Source of the DNA: Bacteroidales bacterium
GTDB taxonomy: Bacteria > Bacteroidota > Bacteroidia > Bacteroidales > Muribaculaceae
Assembly: GCA_009177195.1 (NCBI GenBank)
Contig: WFMA01000173.1
Location: forward strand, 15,524 to 22,391
Direction of reading: 5' to 3'
Length of the DNA stretch: 6,868 nucleotides
Positions 1 to 5,990 of this stretch are shown piece after piece. A program made the translations under genes and the position numbers. The notes beneath the pieces are model-generated. The model saw only the letters and a program-made list of their open reading frames with translations, made no database searches and had not been told where the DNA came from. Each line of letters begins with the position of its first letter. The stretch's first letter is position 1.

Positions 1-778
1 GGGCAAAGGCAACGCCCTGCCACAAATATATAAACGCCTTGCCGGCAAAGCATCGTCCATGCTTCTGTTCGCGCAAGGCGTTAACTATTATTCGTGGAAG
101 CCATGAATGGCGGTGTTTCATGTAAATAACCACACCCTTCGCTCTGACCACTCCTGCCGGTTGATTTTTACGCACTCCTGTGGTGGGTCCGTTATGAACA
201 GTGATAGTTTCCGGGAAAAAACGCCCTTTAAGCCCTCGCTTCATAGCGGCAAAGAAAAACATCTCCCCTTCCCCGGCAAGAACGCGCCCCGAACCAAGAC
301 CTAATTTCGGGCTGAATGCAATTTTCCCCTGCACGGATTCCCGTCTGAAAGCCATCTCCACCTCTGTCACGTAGAAAAAACGGGGAGGATTATTCAAGTC
401 ATATTCATAGTCAGCATAACGCTTACCGTCGTCCGACTCAAATTTGAAGAGAGCCAGGTCTATTTCAGGGTGGCGTTCAAACGCCCTGATAACCCGCAGT
501 AGCATCTCGGGAGTATATTTCAAATCATCGTCGGCAATAAGGCATATATCTCCGGTCGATTTCGACAATGCGTAATTCCTGTTTACCGACAGCCCTACCG
601 ATTCGTGAGGATAAACCGTTATGTCTCCGCGACATTTCAACGACGGCGGCACTACGGCATCGCCGGGCATTTGCCACGATACTACGTATTGCACCCCGTC
701 AACTTTAGGAAGGTCCATCAATGCCACTCGCTCAATCCCCTTCTCATAGATGGTAGATATCAAAACATCAAGAGTCAT
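1..778 (-). CDS. Family 2 (GT-A) glycosyltransferase, C-terminus cut by window edge
   Basis: Reading the minus strand from ATG at 778 gives 259 uninterrupted codons to the window edge, starting MTLDVLISTIYEKGIERV. An in-frame stop lies 14 codons upstream with no ATG between, which fixes the start. The protein resembles family 2 GT-A glycosyltransferases, which transfer a sugar from a nucleotide-sugar donor in the cytoplasm. Visible marks are GLSVNRNYAL (residues 62-71), typical of the nucleotide-binding half, then CLIADDDLKYTP (79-90), whose DDD at 83-85 would be the metal/nucleotide-binding DxD. GEGEMFF (169-175) sits where the family usually has its acidic catalytic base. The N-terminus (LDVLIST) is a variant of the usual opening beta strand. 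No membrane segment is obvious. It is divergent from the glycosyltransferase at 850, so a polysaccharide role is inferred. Donor and acceptor cannot be told. I am sure of the gene, fairly sure of the family. Confidence 0.85.
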   Translation of the reverse strand, partial: MTLDVLISTIYEKGIERVALMDLPKVDGVQYVVSWQMPGDAVVPPSLKCRGDITVYPHESVGLSVNRNYALSKSTGDICLIADDDLKYTPEMLLRVIRAFERHPEIDLALFKFESDDGKRYADYEYDLNNPPRFFYVTEVEMAFRRESVQGKIAFSPKLGLGSGRVLAGEGEMFFFAAMKRGLKGRFFPETITVHNGPTTGVRKNQPAGVVRAKGVVIYMKHRHSWLPRIIVNALREQKHGRCFAGKAFIYLWQGVAFA

Positions 779-849
779 GTCAATCAGTAGGATTTTAGTA
801 CAATATAAACGGCTTTAACGGCGTTTTATTACAAATTCAGTTTCTTCCG
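779..849. promoter_or_regulatory. Divergent intergenic region between two glycosyltransferase genes
   Basis: This A/T-rich gap separates the start of the minus-strand glycosyltransferase from the plus-strand one, so it should hold both promoters. I find no perfect Bacteroidota -7 element (TAnnTTTG) in either direction; the nearest on the minus strand is TATATTGT (rc of about 800-807), with two mismatches. The gap contains AACGGC twice (808-813 and 817-822). It also holds an imperfect inverted repeat, AAACG (807-811) against CGTTT (822-826), which could be an operator or chance. The regulatory role follows from gene arrangement, not from a recognised site. Confidence 0.4.
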
Positions 850-1851
850 ATGGGCGACAAAAGACCAAAAATATCAATAATCGTAGCCACATTCAATCAA
901 GAGAGCACGATAGCGCGCACGCTTGATTCCATTCTCATGCAAGAAGGCGACTTCAGCTATGAAATTATTATCGGTGAAGACTGCTCATCGGATAAGACCC
1001 CCGAGATATGCAAAGAATATGCCCTCAAGTATCCTGAACGAATAAAGCTAATTCTAAATACGAAAAACAAAGGACTTGTCGACAACTATTTCGACTGCAT
1101 TCTTACAGCATCGGGCGACTATATCGCCGATTGCGCCGGCGACGACTATTGGATTGACCCACGAAAACTCGACAAGCAATGCCGCATCCTCGATTCCGAC
1201 AGTTCAATCACGCTTGTACACACAGGGTGGAACAATAACAATGTAGCCACAGGAGAAATCAGCCCCGCCCCGCAAAACAAGTCAGCCTACCATAAACCTG
1301 TCATGGCACAAGGCTCGCTGCTGCTGCCGGTATTGAGCCGCAAATCATCGCCCATCGTTCATTTATGCACGGCAATGTATCGCCGAGACGCTCTTCTCAA
1401 ATTATATAACGAGGATGAGAGCATGTTTCGCGGAAAAGGATTCACTTGCGAAGACCTGCAAATCATCACTTCGCTTTCCTCAGCTGGGAAAATAGCTTAT
1501 ATCCCCGACATCACACTGAATTATACTGTGGGGATGCCGTCGATATCTTCCGGCGAAAATTTCACGAAATTGTTCAAATTCTACCTCGGCGCAATAAAAC
1601 AAACCCGATATATTCAATTGAAATACCGGATTCCCGACAATGAGCTGAAAGACTATTATCGCACCGATATAGCCTACATAATTGCCTGCGCTTTCAATGC
1701 CGGAGATTGGGACCGATGCCTTACCGGGGCTGATTTGGCAAAAGAATATGGAGTAAGACTGCCCCTGAAGAGCCGTATATTGATACAGATAAGCGCGATC
1801 AAGCAGCTCCGTGACTTAGCGTTGAAAATAAAAACCGCACTCCGCCGATAA
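850..1851 (+). CDS. Family 2 glycosyltransferase (polysaccharide biosynthesis type)
   Basis: This 333-residue protein has a clear GT-A family 2 fold at its N-terminus. KISIIVATFNQESTIARTLDSI (from residue 7) is the first beta strand and helix. EIIIGEDCSSDKT (38-50) is the second strand with the nucleotide-contacting acidic residue. DCAGDDYW (94-101) supplies the metal-binding D98-D99, and CEDLQI (200-205) supplies a likely catalytic ED pair. Residues from about 240 onward are a family-specific C-terminal region; there is no obvious transmembrane segment, so it is probably cytoplasmic or membrane-associated. The start at 850 is supported because the conserved strand begins only six residues in. 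It opens a two-gene unit with the glycosyltransferase 13 bp downstream. Enzymes with this GEDCS/AGDDYW pattern occur in capsule and O-antigen clusters of Bacteroidales, so extension of a lipid-linked surface glycan is the inferred role; the sugar is unknown. Confidence 0.9.
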   Translation: MGDKRPKISIIVATFNQESTIARTLDSILMQEGDFSYEIIIGEDCSSDKTPEICKEYALKYPERIKLILNTKNKGLVDNYFDCILTASGDYIADCAGDDYWIDPRKLDKQCRILDSDSSITLVHTGWNNNNVATGEISPAPQNKSAYHKPVMAQGSLLLPVLSRKSSPIVHLCTAMYRRDALLKLYNEDESMFRGKGFTCEDLQIITSLSSAGKIAYIPDITLNYTVGMPSISSGENFTKLFKFYLGAIKQTRYIQLKYRIPDNELKDYYRTDIAYIIACAFNAGDWDRCLTGADLAKEYGVRLPLKSRILIQISAIKQLRDLALKIKTALRR

Positions 1852-1864
1852 ACACACTATCCTC

Positions 1865-2797
1865 ATGCCAACACCCTCGCAACTGCTCACTATAGTAATC
1901 CCGGTTCACAATCGCGCCGACTTGATAGAACGGACTCTTGATTCAATCTACAATCAAGACATACGCCCCATTTCACTGATTCTGGTCGACAACAATTCTT
2001 CCGACAAATCCATGTCGGTGATGGAGAAATGGAGACGCAATCACCAGGCAACCGACTTCGACATAACCATCACATCAGAAAACACCAAGCAATCGGCATC
2101 AGCCGCGCGCAATAAAGGACTGGCACTCGTGAAAACGCCCTACGTGATGTTCTTTGATTCCGACGACACGATGCGTCCGTCCCACGTGAGGCGGGCGGCT
2201 CAGGCATTCTACGACGATCCGGAACTCGACATCGCCGGATGGGATATACTGTTTCATTCCGCCGACGGCAAAACAGCCATAAGACCGTTCGCCGATCGCG
2301 ATGCGCTCTTCCGCCACACGTTCAACGCCACGCTGTCGACATTGCGATATGCAGTTAGCGCCTCGCTTATCCGCGCTGTCGGAGGCTGGAACGAATCAGT
2401 CAAGGGCTGGGACGACTACGAACTCGGCATGAGATTGCTTGAACGGAATCCTAAAATGCTGAGGCTCGGGAACGAAATAACGGTTGACGTATTCGAGACA
2501 AAAGTGTCGCTCACCGGCGCCGACTACTCGTCGCGCGCAAGTCAATGGGAAAATGTCCTTAACCTGTGCGAGCGATATTTCAAAAGAAATCACTGGAATA
2601 CTGACTGGATAAATCTGCGCCGCATCGTGTTGTCGGGACTATACGGGCGTGAACAGTCTCAGGAATCAAGCCGCCTGCTCGACGAAACGCTCATGGCTGA
2701 GCGTTCGATCTACAAAAAAGCGCTATACCGCTTTGCCTATTTCTACACAAAACATGGCGGGAGAGGAATACATTTGATCCTGAGACATATTTTATAA
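1865..2797 (+). CDS. Family 2 glycosyltransferase, second of a co-oriented pair
   Basis: This 310-residue protein is a second, distinct family 2 GT-A enzyme. LLTIVIPVHNRADLIERTLDSI (from residue 7) is the opening strand and helix, LILVDNNSSDKS (38-49) the donor-binding loop, SAARNKGLA (79-87) the conserved ARN helix, and MFFDSDDTM (95-103) carries the DSDD metal-binding motif. GGWNES (173-178) and WDDYELGMRLL (182-192) match the region holding the family's catalytic acidic pair. The C-terminal third has no recognisable domain. It starts 13 bp after the preceding glycosyltransferase, with no room for a promoter, so the two are probably one transcript and may act successively on one glycan. No hairpin terminator follows; the greA promoter begins within 30 bp of the stop, so some readthrough into greA is possible. 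The specific sugar cannot be inferred. Confidence 0.92.
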   Translation: MPTPSQLLTIVIPVHNRADLIERTLDSIYNQDIRPISLILVDNNSSDKSMSVMEKWRRNHQATDFDITITSENTKQSASAARNKGLALVKTPYVMFFDSDDTMRPSHVRRAAQAFYDDPELDIAGWDILFHSADGKTAIRPFADRDALFRHTFNATLSTLRYAVSASLIRAVGGWNESVKGWDDYELGMRLLERNPKMLRLGNEITVDVFETKVSLTGADYSSRASQWENVLNLCERYFKRNHWNTDWINLRRIVLSGLYGREQSQESSRLLDETLMAERSIYKKALYRFAYFYTKHGGRGIHLILRHIL

Positions 2798-2822
2798 AAA
2801 TGTTTAAAAACAAGTTTCCAAA

Positions 2823-2854
2823 TTCTTTTTATCACTAAAATTTCACTATCTTTG
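2823..2854 (+). promoter_or_regulatory. Bacteroidota-type promoter for greA
   Basis: TATCTTTG at 2847-2854 fits the Bacteroidota -7 consensus TAnnTTTG at every fixed position. About 20 bp upstream is a T-rich stretch (2823-2830, TTCTTTTT) at the expected distance for the weak -33 element, though it is not a clean TTTG. The predicted transcription start is around 2859-2862, which gives greA a leader of roughly 90 nt. There is no other comparably good site between the glycosyltransferase stop and greA. Confidence 0.7.
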
Positions 2855-2887
2855 TAGTGTAATTAAAACAGGAAATTCGAAGCTAAG

Positions 2888-2924
2888 GGGTCTCGCCTGA
2901 CGGTCGGGATTCTTTAATTTTTTA
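2888..2924 (+). promoter_or_regulatory. Terminator-like hairpin in the greA leader
   Basis: Between the predicted start of transcription and greA, TCTCGCC (2891-2897) can pair with GG(T)CGGGA (2902-2909), closing a TGAC loop with one bulged T and one G-T pair. G-T and G-C pairs can extend the base outward by about three positions. A T-rich run (2910-2923) follows directly. The shape resembles a weak intrinsic terminator or attenuator placed upstream of the coding region. E. coli greA also has a leader ending in premature termination (GraL); equivalence here is only an inference. Confidence 0.35.
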
Positions 2925-2950
2925 GTCTAACTTTAAAATACTATATAATC

Positions 2951-3421
2951 ATGGCGATCACTTACATGACTCGTGAAGGGTACAAAAAGAAAATGGATGA
3001 AATCGCTTATCTTGAAACAGTTAAGCGCCCTGAAATATCACGCGCCATCGGAGAAGCTCGTGACAAAGGGGACTTGTCGGAAAACGCCGAATATGATGCG
3101 GCTAAAGAGGCTCAGGGAATGCTGGAAATGAAAATTTCCCAGCTCAAGGATCTTGTGGCAAACGCGCGCATCATAGACGACAGCAAGCTCAACAATGAAG
3201 TTGTGCAGATTCTGAACAAAGTCAAGATCAAGAATATTGCCAATGGAATGACCATGGAATATACCATCGTCGCTGACAGCGAAGCCAACCTCAAAGAGAA
3301 GAAACTCGCGTCAAGCACTCCTATAGCGCAAGGCTTGCTCGGACATAAACTCGGAGAAGTCGTTGAAATCAAGATTCCGGCAGGAATAGCCAAGTTTGAA
3401 ATCGTAGAAATATCGTTCTGA
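2951..3421 (+). CDS. greA: Transcription elongation factor GreA
   Basis: GreA enters the secondary channel of RNA polymerase and stimulates cleavage of the backtracked RNA 3' end, rescuing stalled complexes. The 156-residue length is near the family's usual 158. The N-terminal coiled coil (about 1-75) contains EARDKGDLSENAEYDAAKEAQ (35-55), the hallmark hairpin tip, with D41 and E44 at the positions of the residues that coordinate the catalytic magnesium. The C-terminal FKBP-like domain (about 80-156) ends with the signature SSTPIAQGLLGHKLGEVVEI (121-140). An ATG preceded by an A/T-rich leader gives MAITYMTREGYKK, the expected GreA start. It has its own upstream promoter and a leader hairpin. 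The HIT gene follows 2 bp after the stop, so the pair is surely translated from one mRNA. No key residue is missing. GreB is less likely given the sequence pattern. Confidence 0.97.
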   Translation: MAITYMTREGYKKKMDEIAYLETVKRPEISRAIGEARDKGDLSENAEYDAAKEAQGMLEMKISQLKDLVANARIIDDSKLNNEVVQILNKVKIKNIANGMTMEYTIVADSEANLKEKKLASSTPIAQGLLGHKLGEVVEIKIPAGIAKFEIVEISF

Positions 3422-3423
3422 CA

Positions 3424-3819
3424 ATGGCAACCATCTTCAGTAAAATCGCAGCCGGCGAAATCCCAAGCTACAAAGTGGCTGAGGATGAAAAGCACTATGC
3501 TTTTCTCGACATTAATCCCGTCGCGCCCGGACACACTCTTGTAATTCCTAAAAAAGAGGTCGATTATATCTTCGACCTTTCCGATGAGGAATATAGCGAG
3601 TTGCAGTTGTTTGCCAAGCGTGTAGCCGCAGCGATGAAACAATCGCTCCCTTGTTCGCGCGTCGGAGTCGCAGTGATGGGACTTGAGGTGCCCCACACCC
3701 ACATCCATCTTATTCCCATCAACAAAGAGAGTGACATGAATTTCTTCAAAGAGAAGCTCACTCTCGACGATAAGGACATGAGAGATATCGCAGCGTCCAT
3801 TGCCGAAAAATTCAAATAG
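3424..3819 (+). CDS. HIT-family (histidine triad) nucleotide-binding protein, Hint-like
   Basis: This 131-residue protein belongs to the Hint/PKCI branch of the histidine triad superfamily, small dimeric enzymes that hydrolyse nucleoside phosphoramidates and aminoacyl-adenylates. TIFSKIAAGEIPSYKV (3-18) is the usual N-terminal strand. FLDINPVAPGHTLVIPKKEVD (27-47) holds the conserved substrate-pocket segment. HTHIHLIP (91-98) is the triad H-x-H-x-H; by family knowledge the middle histidine, H93, is the nucleophile. GVAVMGLEVPHTHIHLIPIN is close to the Bacteroidales version I know. It begins 2 bp after the greA stop and ends just before a strong terminator, so it is the last gene of a two-gene operon. 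The pairing with greA suggests shared expression but not a shared reaction; the physiological substrate is unknown. Confidence 0.93.
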   Translation: MATIFSKIAAGEIPSYKVAEDEKHYAFLDINPVAPGHTLVIPKKEVDYIFDLSDEEYSELQLFAKRVAAAMKQSLPCSRVGVAVMGLEVPHTHIHLIPINKESDMNFFKEKLTLDDKDMRDIAASIAEKFK

Positions 3820-3841
3820 CCGGCACCGCCCACGCAACCTT

Positions 3842-3902
3842 AATCATCTCTGCTGCAAAACGCCTTTTTAAACCAAAAAGCATCAGCAGAGATGATTTTT
3901 TA
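3842..3902 (+). terminator. Strong intrinsic terminator of the greA-HIT operon
   Basis: A perfect 14-bp inverted repeat pairs AATCATCTCTGCTG (3842-3855) with CAGCAGAGATGATT (3884-3897), followed by a T run (3896-3901). The 28-nt loop can form a second hairpin, CTTTTT (3864-3869) with AAAAAG (3875-3880), making a two-tier structure. It begins 22 bp after the HIT stop codon. There is no A run on the left side, so termination is expected only for plus-strand transcription. Confidence 0.92.
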
Positions 3903-3910
3903 TTCTCTTA

Positions 3911-3943
3911 TTAGCGCAATTTACAAAATTTTGACTATATTTG
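3911..3943 (+). promoter_or_regulatory. Bacteroidota-type promoter for the DUF349 gene
   Basis: TATATTTG (3936-3943) matches the -7 consensus TAnnTTTG exactly. TTAG (3911-3914), 21 bp upstream, matches three of four bases of the -33 TTTG. Predicted transcription starts near 3950, leaving a leader of about 60 nt. The site comes just after the preceding terminator, so the DUF349 gene is an independent unit. Confidence 0.7.
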
Positions 3944-3957
3944 GAGGATGATTATAG

Positions 3958-3985
3958 ATGCCTGCGCATGGCATGTTCCCTGCGC
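3958..3985 (+). promoter_or_regulatory. Small hairpin and short direct repeat in the DUF349 gene leader
   Basis: In the predicted untranslated leader, ATGCC (3958-3962) can pair with GGCAT (3970-3974) around a seven-base loop. The heptamer CCTGCGC occurs twice (3961-3967 and 3979-3985). Both are short and could be chance, but this GC-rich island stands out in an otherwise A/T-rich leader. I recognise no known riboswitch or protein site here. Confidence 0.2.
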
Positions 3986-4008
3986 TGCCAATTTAACAGA
4001 ATAACCTT

Positions 4009-5859
4009 ATGGAACTACATGACCTTTCCCTGCAGGAAGAAAACACCGAAAGGGATATCTTGAACGGTGGTGAGCAATCTCCCACAGAAATTGAAGAAAG
4101 TGCAACGGTTGAAGTTATTGATGCCGATGAAAAACTAAGCAATGAGTCAACTGCGAAAAAGTATTTGACAAAAGAAGAAATAATTGCCGCCTTAAAAGAA
4201 TTGACTACAAAGGACGGCAGCGAAATATCACGAGATGAAATAACTCATCTCAAACAAGCTTTTTTTGCCATCAGGAAAAATGAACTGGCTGCTGAAAAGC
4301 AAGCATTCCTTGAAAAAGGAAATGAAGAAGCGGCGTTCGCACCCATGCCTAATGAGGACGAGGAACTTTTCCAGTCGCTCATGAAAGAGTTGAAAGAGAA
4401 AAAAGCGGCATATATCGCTGAAGTTGAAGCTCTTCGACAGGCAAATCTGGCTAAAAAACTTGAAATTATTGAAGAACTTGGCAAACTTGCAGAAGACACC
4501 GACAATGTGAACCGCACATTCCCGCGATTCCGTGAGCTTACACAAGAGTTCAAAAACACAGGTGAAGTTCCTCCCACCGAAACCACCGATCTTTACCGCA
4601 ATTATTCAAATGCGGTAGAGCGCTTCTATGACCGCTTGAAAATCAACAAAGATCTTCGCGACTATGACTTCAAGAAAAATCTTGAGCAGAAGCAATTGCT
4701 GATTGACGAAGCAGAAAAACTCGCCGAAGAAAACGACGTGATTTTAGCTTTTCGACGCTTGCAGGAGCTGCATGACAAATGGCGTGAAACCGGTCCGGTA
4801 GCAAAAGAAATCAGAGAAAGCGTGTGGGAAAAATTCAAAGACGCTTCCGCAACCGTCAATAAACGATATCAAAACTTCTTCGAACAACGCAAAGCTCGTG
4901 AACGCGAAAATGAAGAAAAGAAAAATGAAATCTGCGAGCGAGTTGAAGCATTTGATTTTTCTTCATTGAAAAGCTATGCAGCTTGGGAGGAGATGACGAA
5001 AAGCATCCTTGAAGCGCAGCAGGACTGGAAAAAACTCGGATTTGCGTCAAAAAAAGTAAATAACACGCTGTTCGCCCGTTTCCGTGAAACGTGTGACAAA
5101 TTCTTTGCCGCAAAAGCAGAGTTTTTCAAAAATATCCGTGAAAACCATTCTGCTAACCTCGACAAAAAAATCGCTCTCTGCGAAAAAGCCGAGGCACTCA
5201 AAGAAAGCACTGACTGGAAAGCGACAGCCGATAAACTCGTGGGACTGCAAAAAGAGTGGAAGACTATAGGAGCGGTTGATAAAAAACACAGCGATGCCGT
5301 GTGGGAACGCTTCCAGCAGGCATGTGACTACTTCTTCGACCGTCGCAAGAAAGCCACATCAAGCACGAGAAAGGCTGAGCAGCAAAACTTAAAGGAAAAG
5401 AATGCCATAATCGACAGTCTTAAATCGCTTTCGCTTGACACCCCGAGAGAGGATGCGATAAAGACAATTAAGGATGCGATCGCAAAATGGCAGCAGGTAG
5501 GGCATGTGCCTTTCAAAGACAAAGATAAAGTCTACAATGCCTACAAGGAAATTGTAGACAAACTCTATGATCACTTCGATGTCAAAGAGACACGCGCCAA
5601 CATGGCTAATTTCGCCAATGACATCAACGAAATAGCCAACGATGAAAACAAACTGTATCGCGAACGCGAACGCCTTGCCCGAGCATGCGAACAAAAGCGC
5701 AGCGAGTTGAAAACCTACGAAAACAATCTTGGCTTCTTCAACATCACGTCAAAAAGCGGAAATTCGCTTCTCAAAGACACTGAGCGCAGAATGCAGCGAA
5801 TCAAAAACGACATCGCCGAGCTGGAAGAGAAAATTAAATTGATTGACAGCAAACTATAA
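4009..5859 (+). CDS. DUF349 domain protein with five tandem repeats
   Basis: This 616-residue, highly charged, probably cytoplasmic protein consists mainly of helical DUF349 repeats; the molecular function is not established to my knowledge. After an acidic N-terminus (1-50) and a helical segment (51-140), five repeats can be aligned on the core W/F-K-x-x-G-x-V followed by a helix ending in an aromatic pair: FKNTGEVP (181-188), WRETGPVA (258-265), WKKLGFAS (340-347), WKTIGAVD (417-424) and WQQVGHVP (494-501). Each core is followed by motifs such as VWEKFKDA or VWERFQQACDYFF. Spacing is about 77-82 residues. A basic/acidic coiled-coil tail (about 540-616) ends the protein. There is no signal peptide or membrane helix. 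It has its own promoter and stands alone. Its base composition is more A-rich than the glycosyltransferases. Family membership is secure; the role is unknown. Confidence 0.93.
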   Translation: MELHDLSLQEENTERDILNGGEQSPTEIEESATVEVIDADEKLSNESTAKKYLTKEEIIAALKELTTKDGSEISRDEITHLKQAFFAIRKNELAAEKQAFLEKGNEEAAFAPMPNEDEELFQSLMKELKEKKAAYIAEVEALRQANLAKKLEIIEELGKLAEDTDNVNRTFPRFRELTQEFKNTGEVPPTETTDLYRNYSNAVERFYDRLKINKDLRDYDFKKNLEQKQLLIDEAEKLAEENDVILAFRRLQELHDKWRETGPVAKEIRESVWEKFKDASATVNKRYQNFFEQRKARERENEEKKNEICERVEAFDFSSLKSYAAWEEMTKSILEAQQDWKKLGFASKKVNNTLFARFRETCDKFFAAKAEFFKNIRENHSANLDKKIALCEKAEALKESTDWKATADKLVGLQKEWKTIGAVDKKHSDAVWERFQQACDYFFDRRKKATSSTRKAEQQNLKEKNAIIDSLKSLSLDTPREDAIKTIKDAIAKWQQVGHVPFKDKDKVYNAYKEIVDKLYDHFDVKETRANMANFANDINEIANDENKLYRERERLARACEQKRSELKTYENNLGFFNITSKSGNSLLKDTERRMQRIKNDIAELEEKIKLIDSKL

Positions 5860-5882
5860 TATTTCAAGACTAATAAAAAGCA

Positions 5883-5914
5883 TTTCAATAGAATAGGAAT
5901 AATTCTTACGTTTA
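5883..5914 (+). promoter_or_regulatory. Possible promoter for the sugar phosphotransferase gene
   Basis: TACGTTTA (5907-5914) matches TAnnTTTG except for the last base. TTTC (5883-5886) lies 20 bp upstream and matches three of four bases of the -33 element. If used, transcription would start near 5921 and the hairpin at 5932-5963 would lie in the leader of the next gene, not at the end of the DUF349 transcript. There is no better candidate between the DUF349 stop and the downstream gene. Confidence 0.35.
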
Positions 5915-5931
5915 ACCTGAAAAGCTATAAA

Positions 5932-5963
5932 TAAGTGTCCTCGAGTAAAATTGAGGACACTTA
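5932..5963 (+). terminator. Perfect hairpin, probable terminator or leader attenuator
   Basis: TAAGTGTCCTC (5932-5942) pairs perfectly over 11 bp with GAGGACACTTA (5953-5963) around a ten-base, A/T-rich loop. It lies 72 bp after the DUF349 stop and 27 bp before the next start codon. The downstream sequence is A/T-rich but has no solid T run, so it is a less typical intrinsic terminator than the one at 3842. It may end DUF349 transcription, or control readthrough into the polysaccharide gene, or serve as a protein-binding site. Confidence 0.6.
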
Positions 5964-5990
5964 AATACATTTATCTAAAATAATACGATT

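Noticed and set aside
107..790. Two small plus-strand open frames (107-304 and 605-790)
   Set aside because: They lie opposite the minus-strand glycosyltransferase, which has clear family motifs; the small products resemble nothing.
2798..2822. Inverted repeat TGTTT/AAACA after the second glycosyltransferase as a terminator
   Set aside because: The loop would be only two bases, the stem five A/T-rich pairs, and no T run follows directly.
3112..3837. Long antisense open frame of 241 codons opposite greA and the HIT gene
   Set aside because: Both plus-strand genes are unmistakable conserved families. The antisense product has no recognisable domain and crosses the operon junction, as expected of a chance open frame.
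4500..5600. Tandem DNA repeats in the DUF349 gene
   Set aside because: The repeats are visible only at protein level and are strongly diverged; I see no long nucleotide repetition, so this is ancient domain duplication and not a repeat array.
4228..5694. Many small minus-strand open frames opposite the DUF349 gene
   Set aside because: They arise from the A-rich, Lys/Glu-rich coding strand, whose complement is Ser/Phe-rich and low in stops. None has a promoter or family motif.
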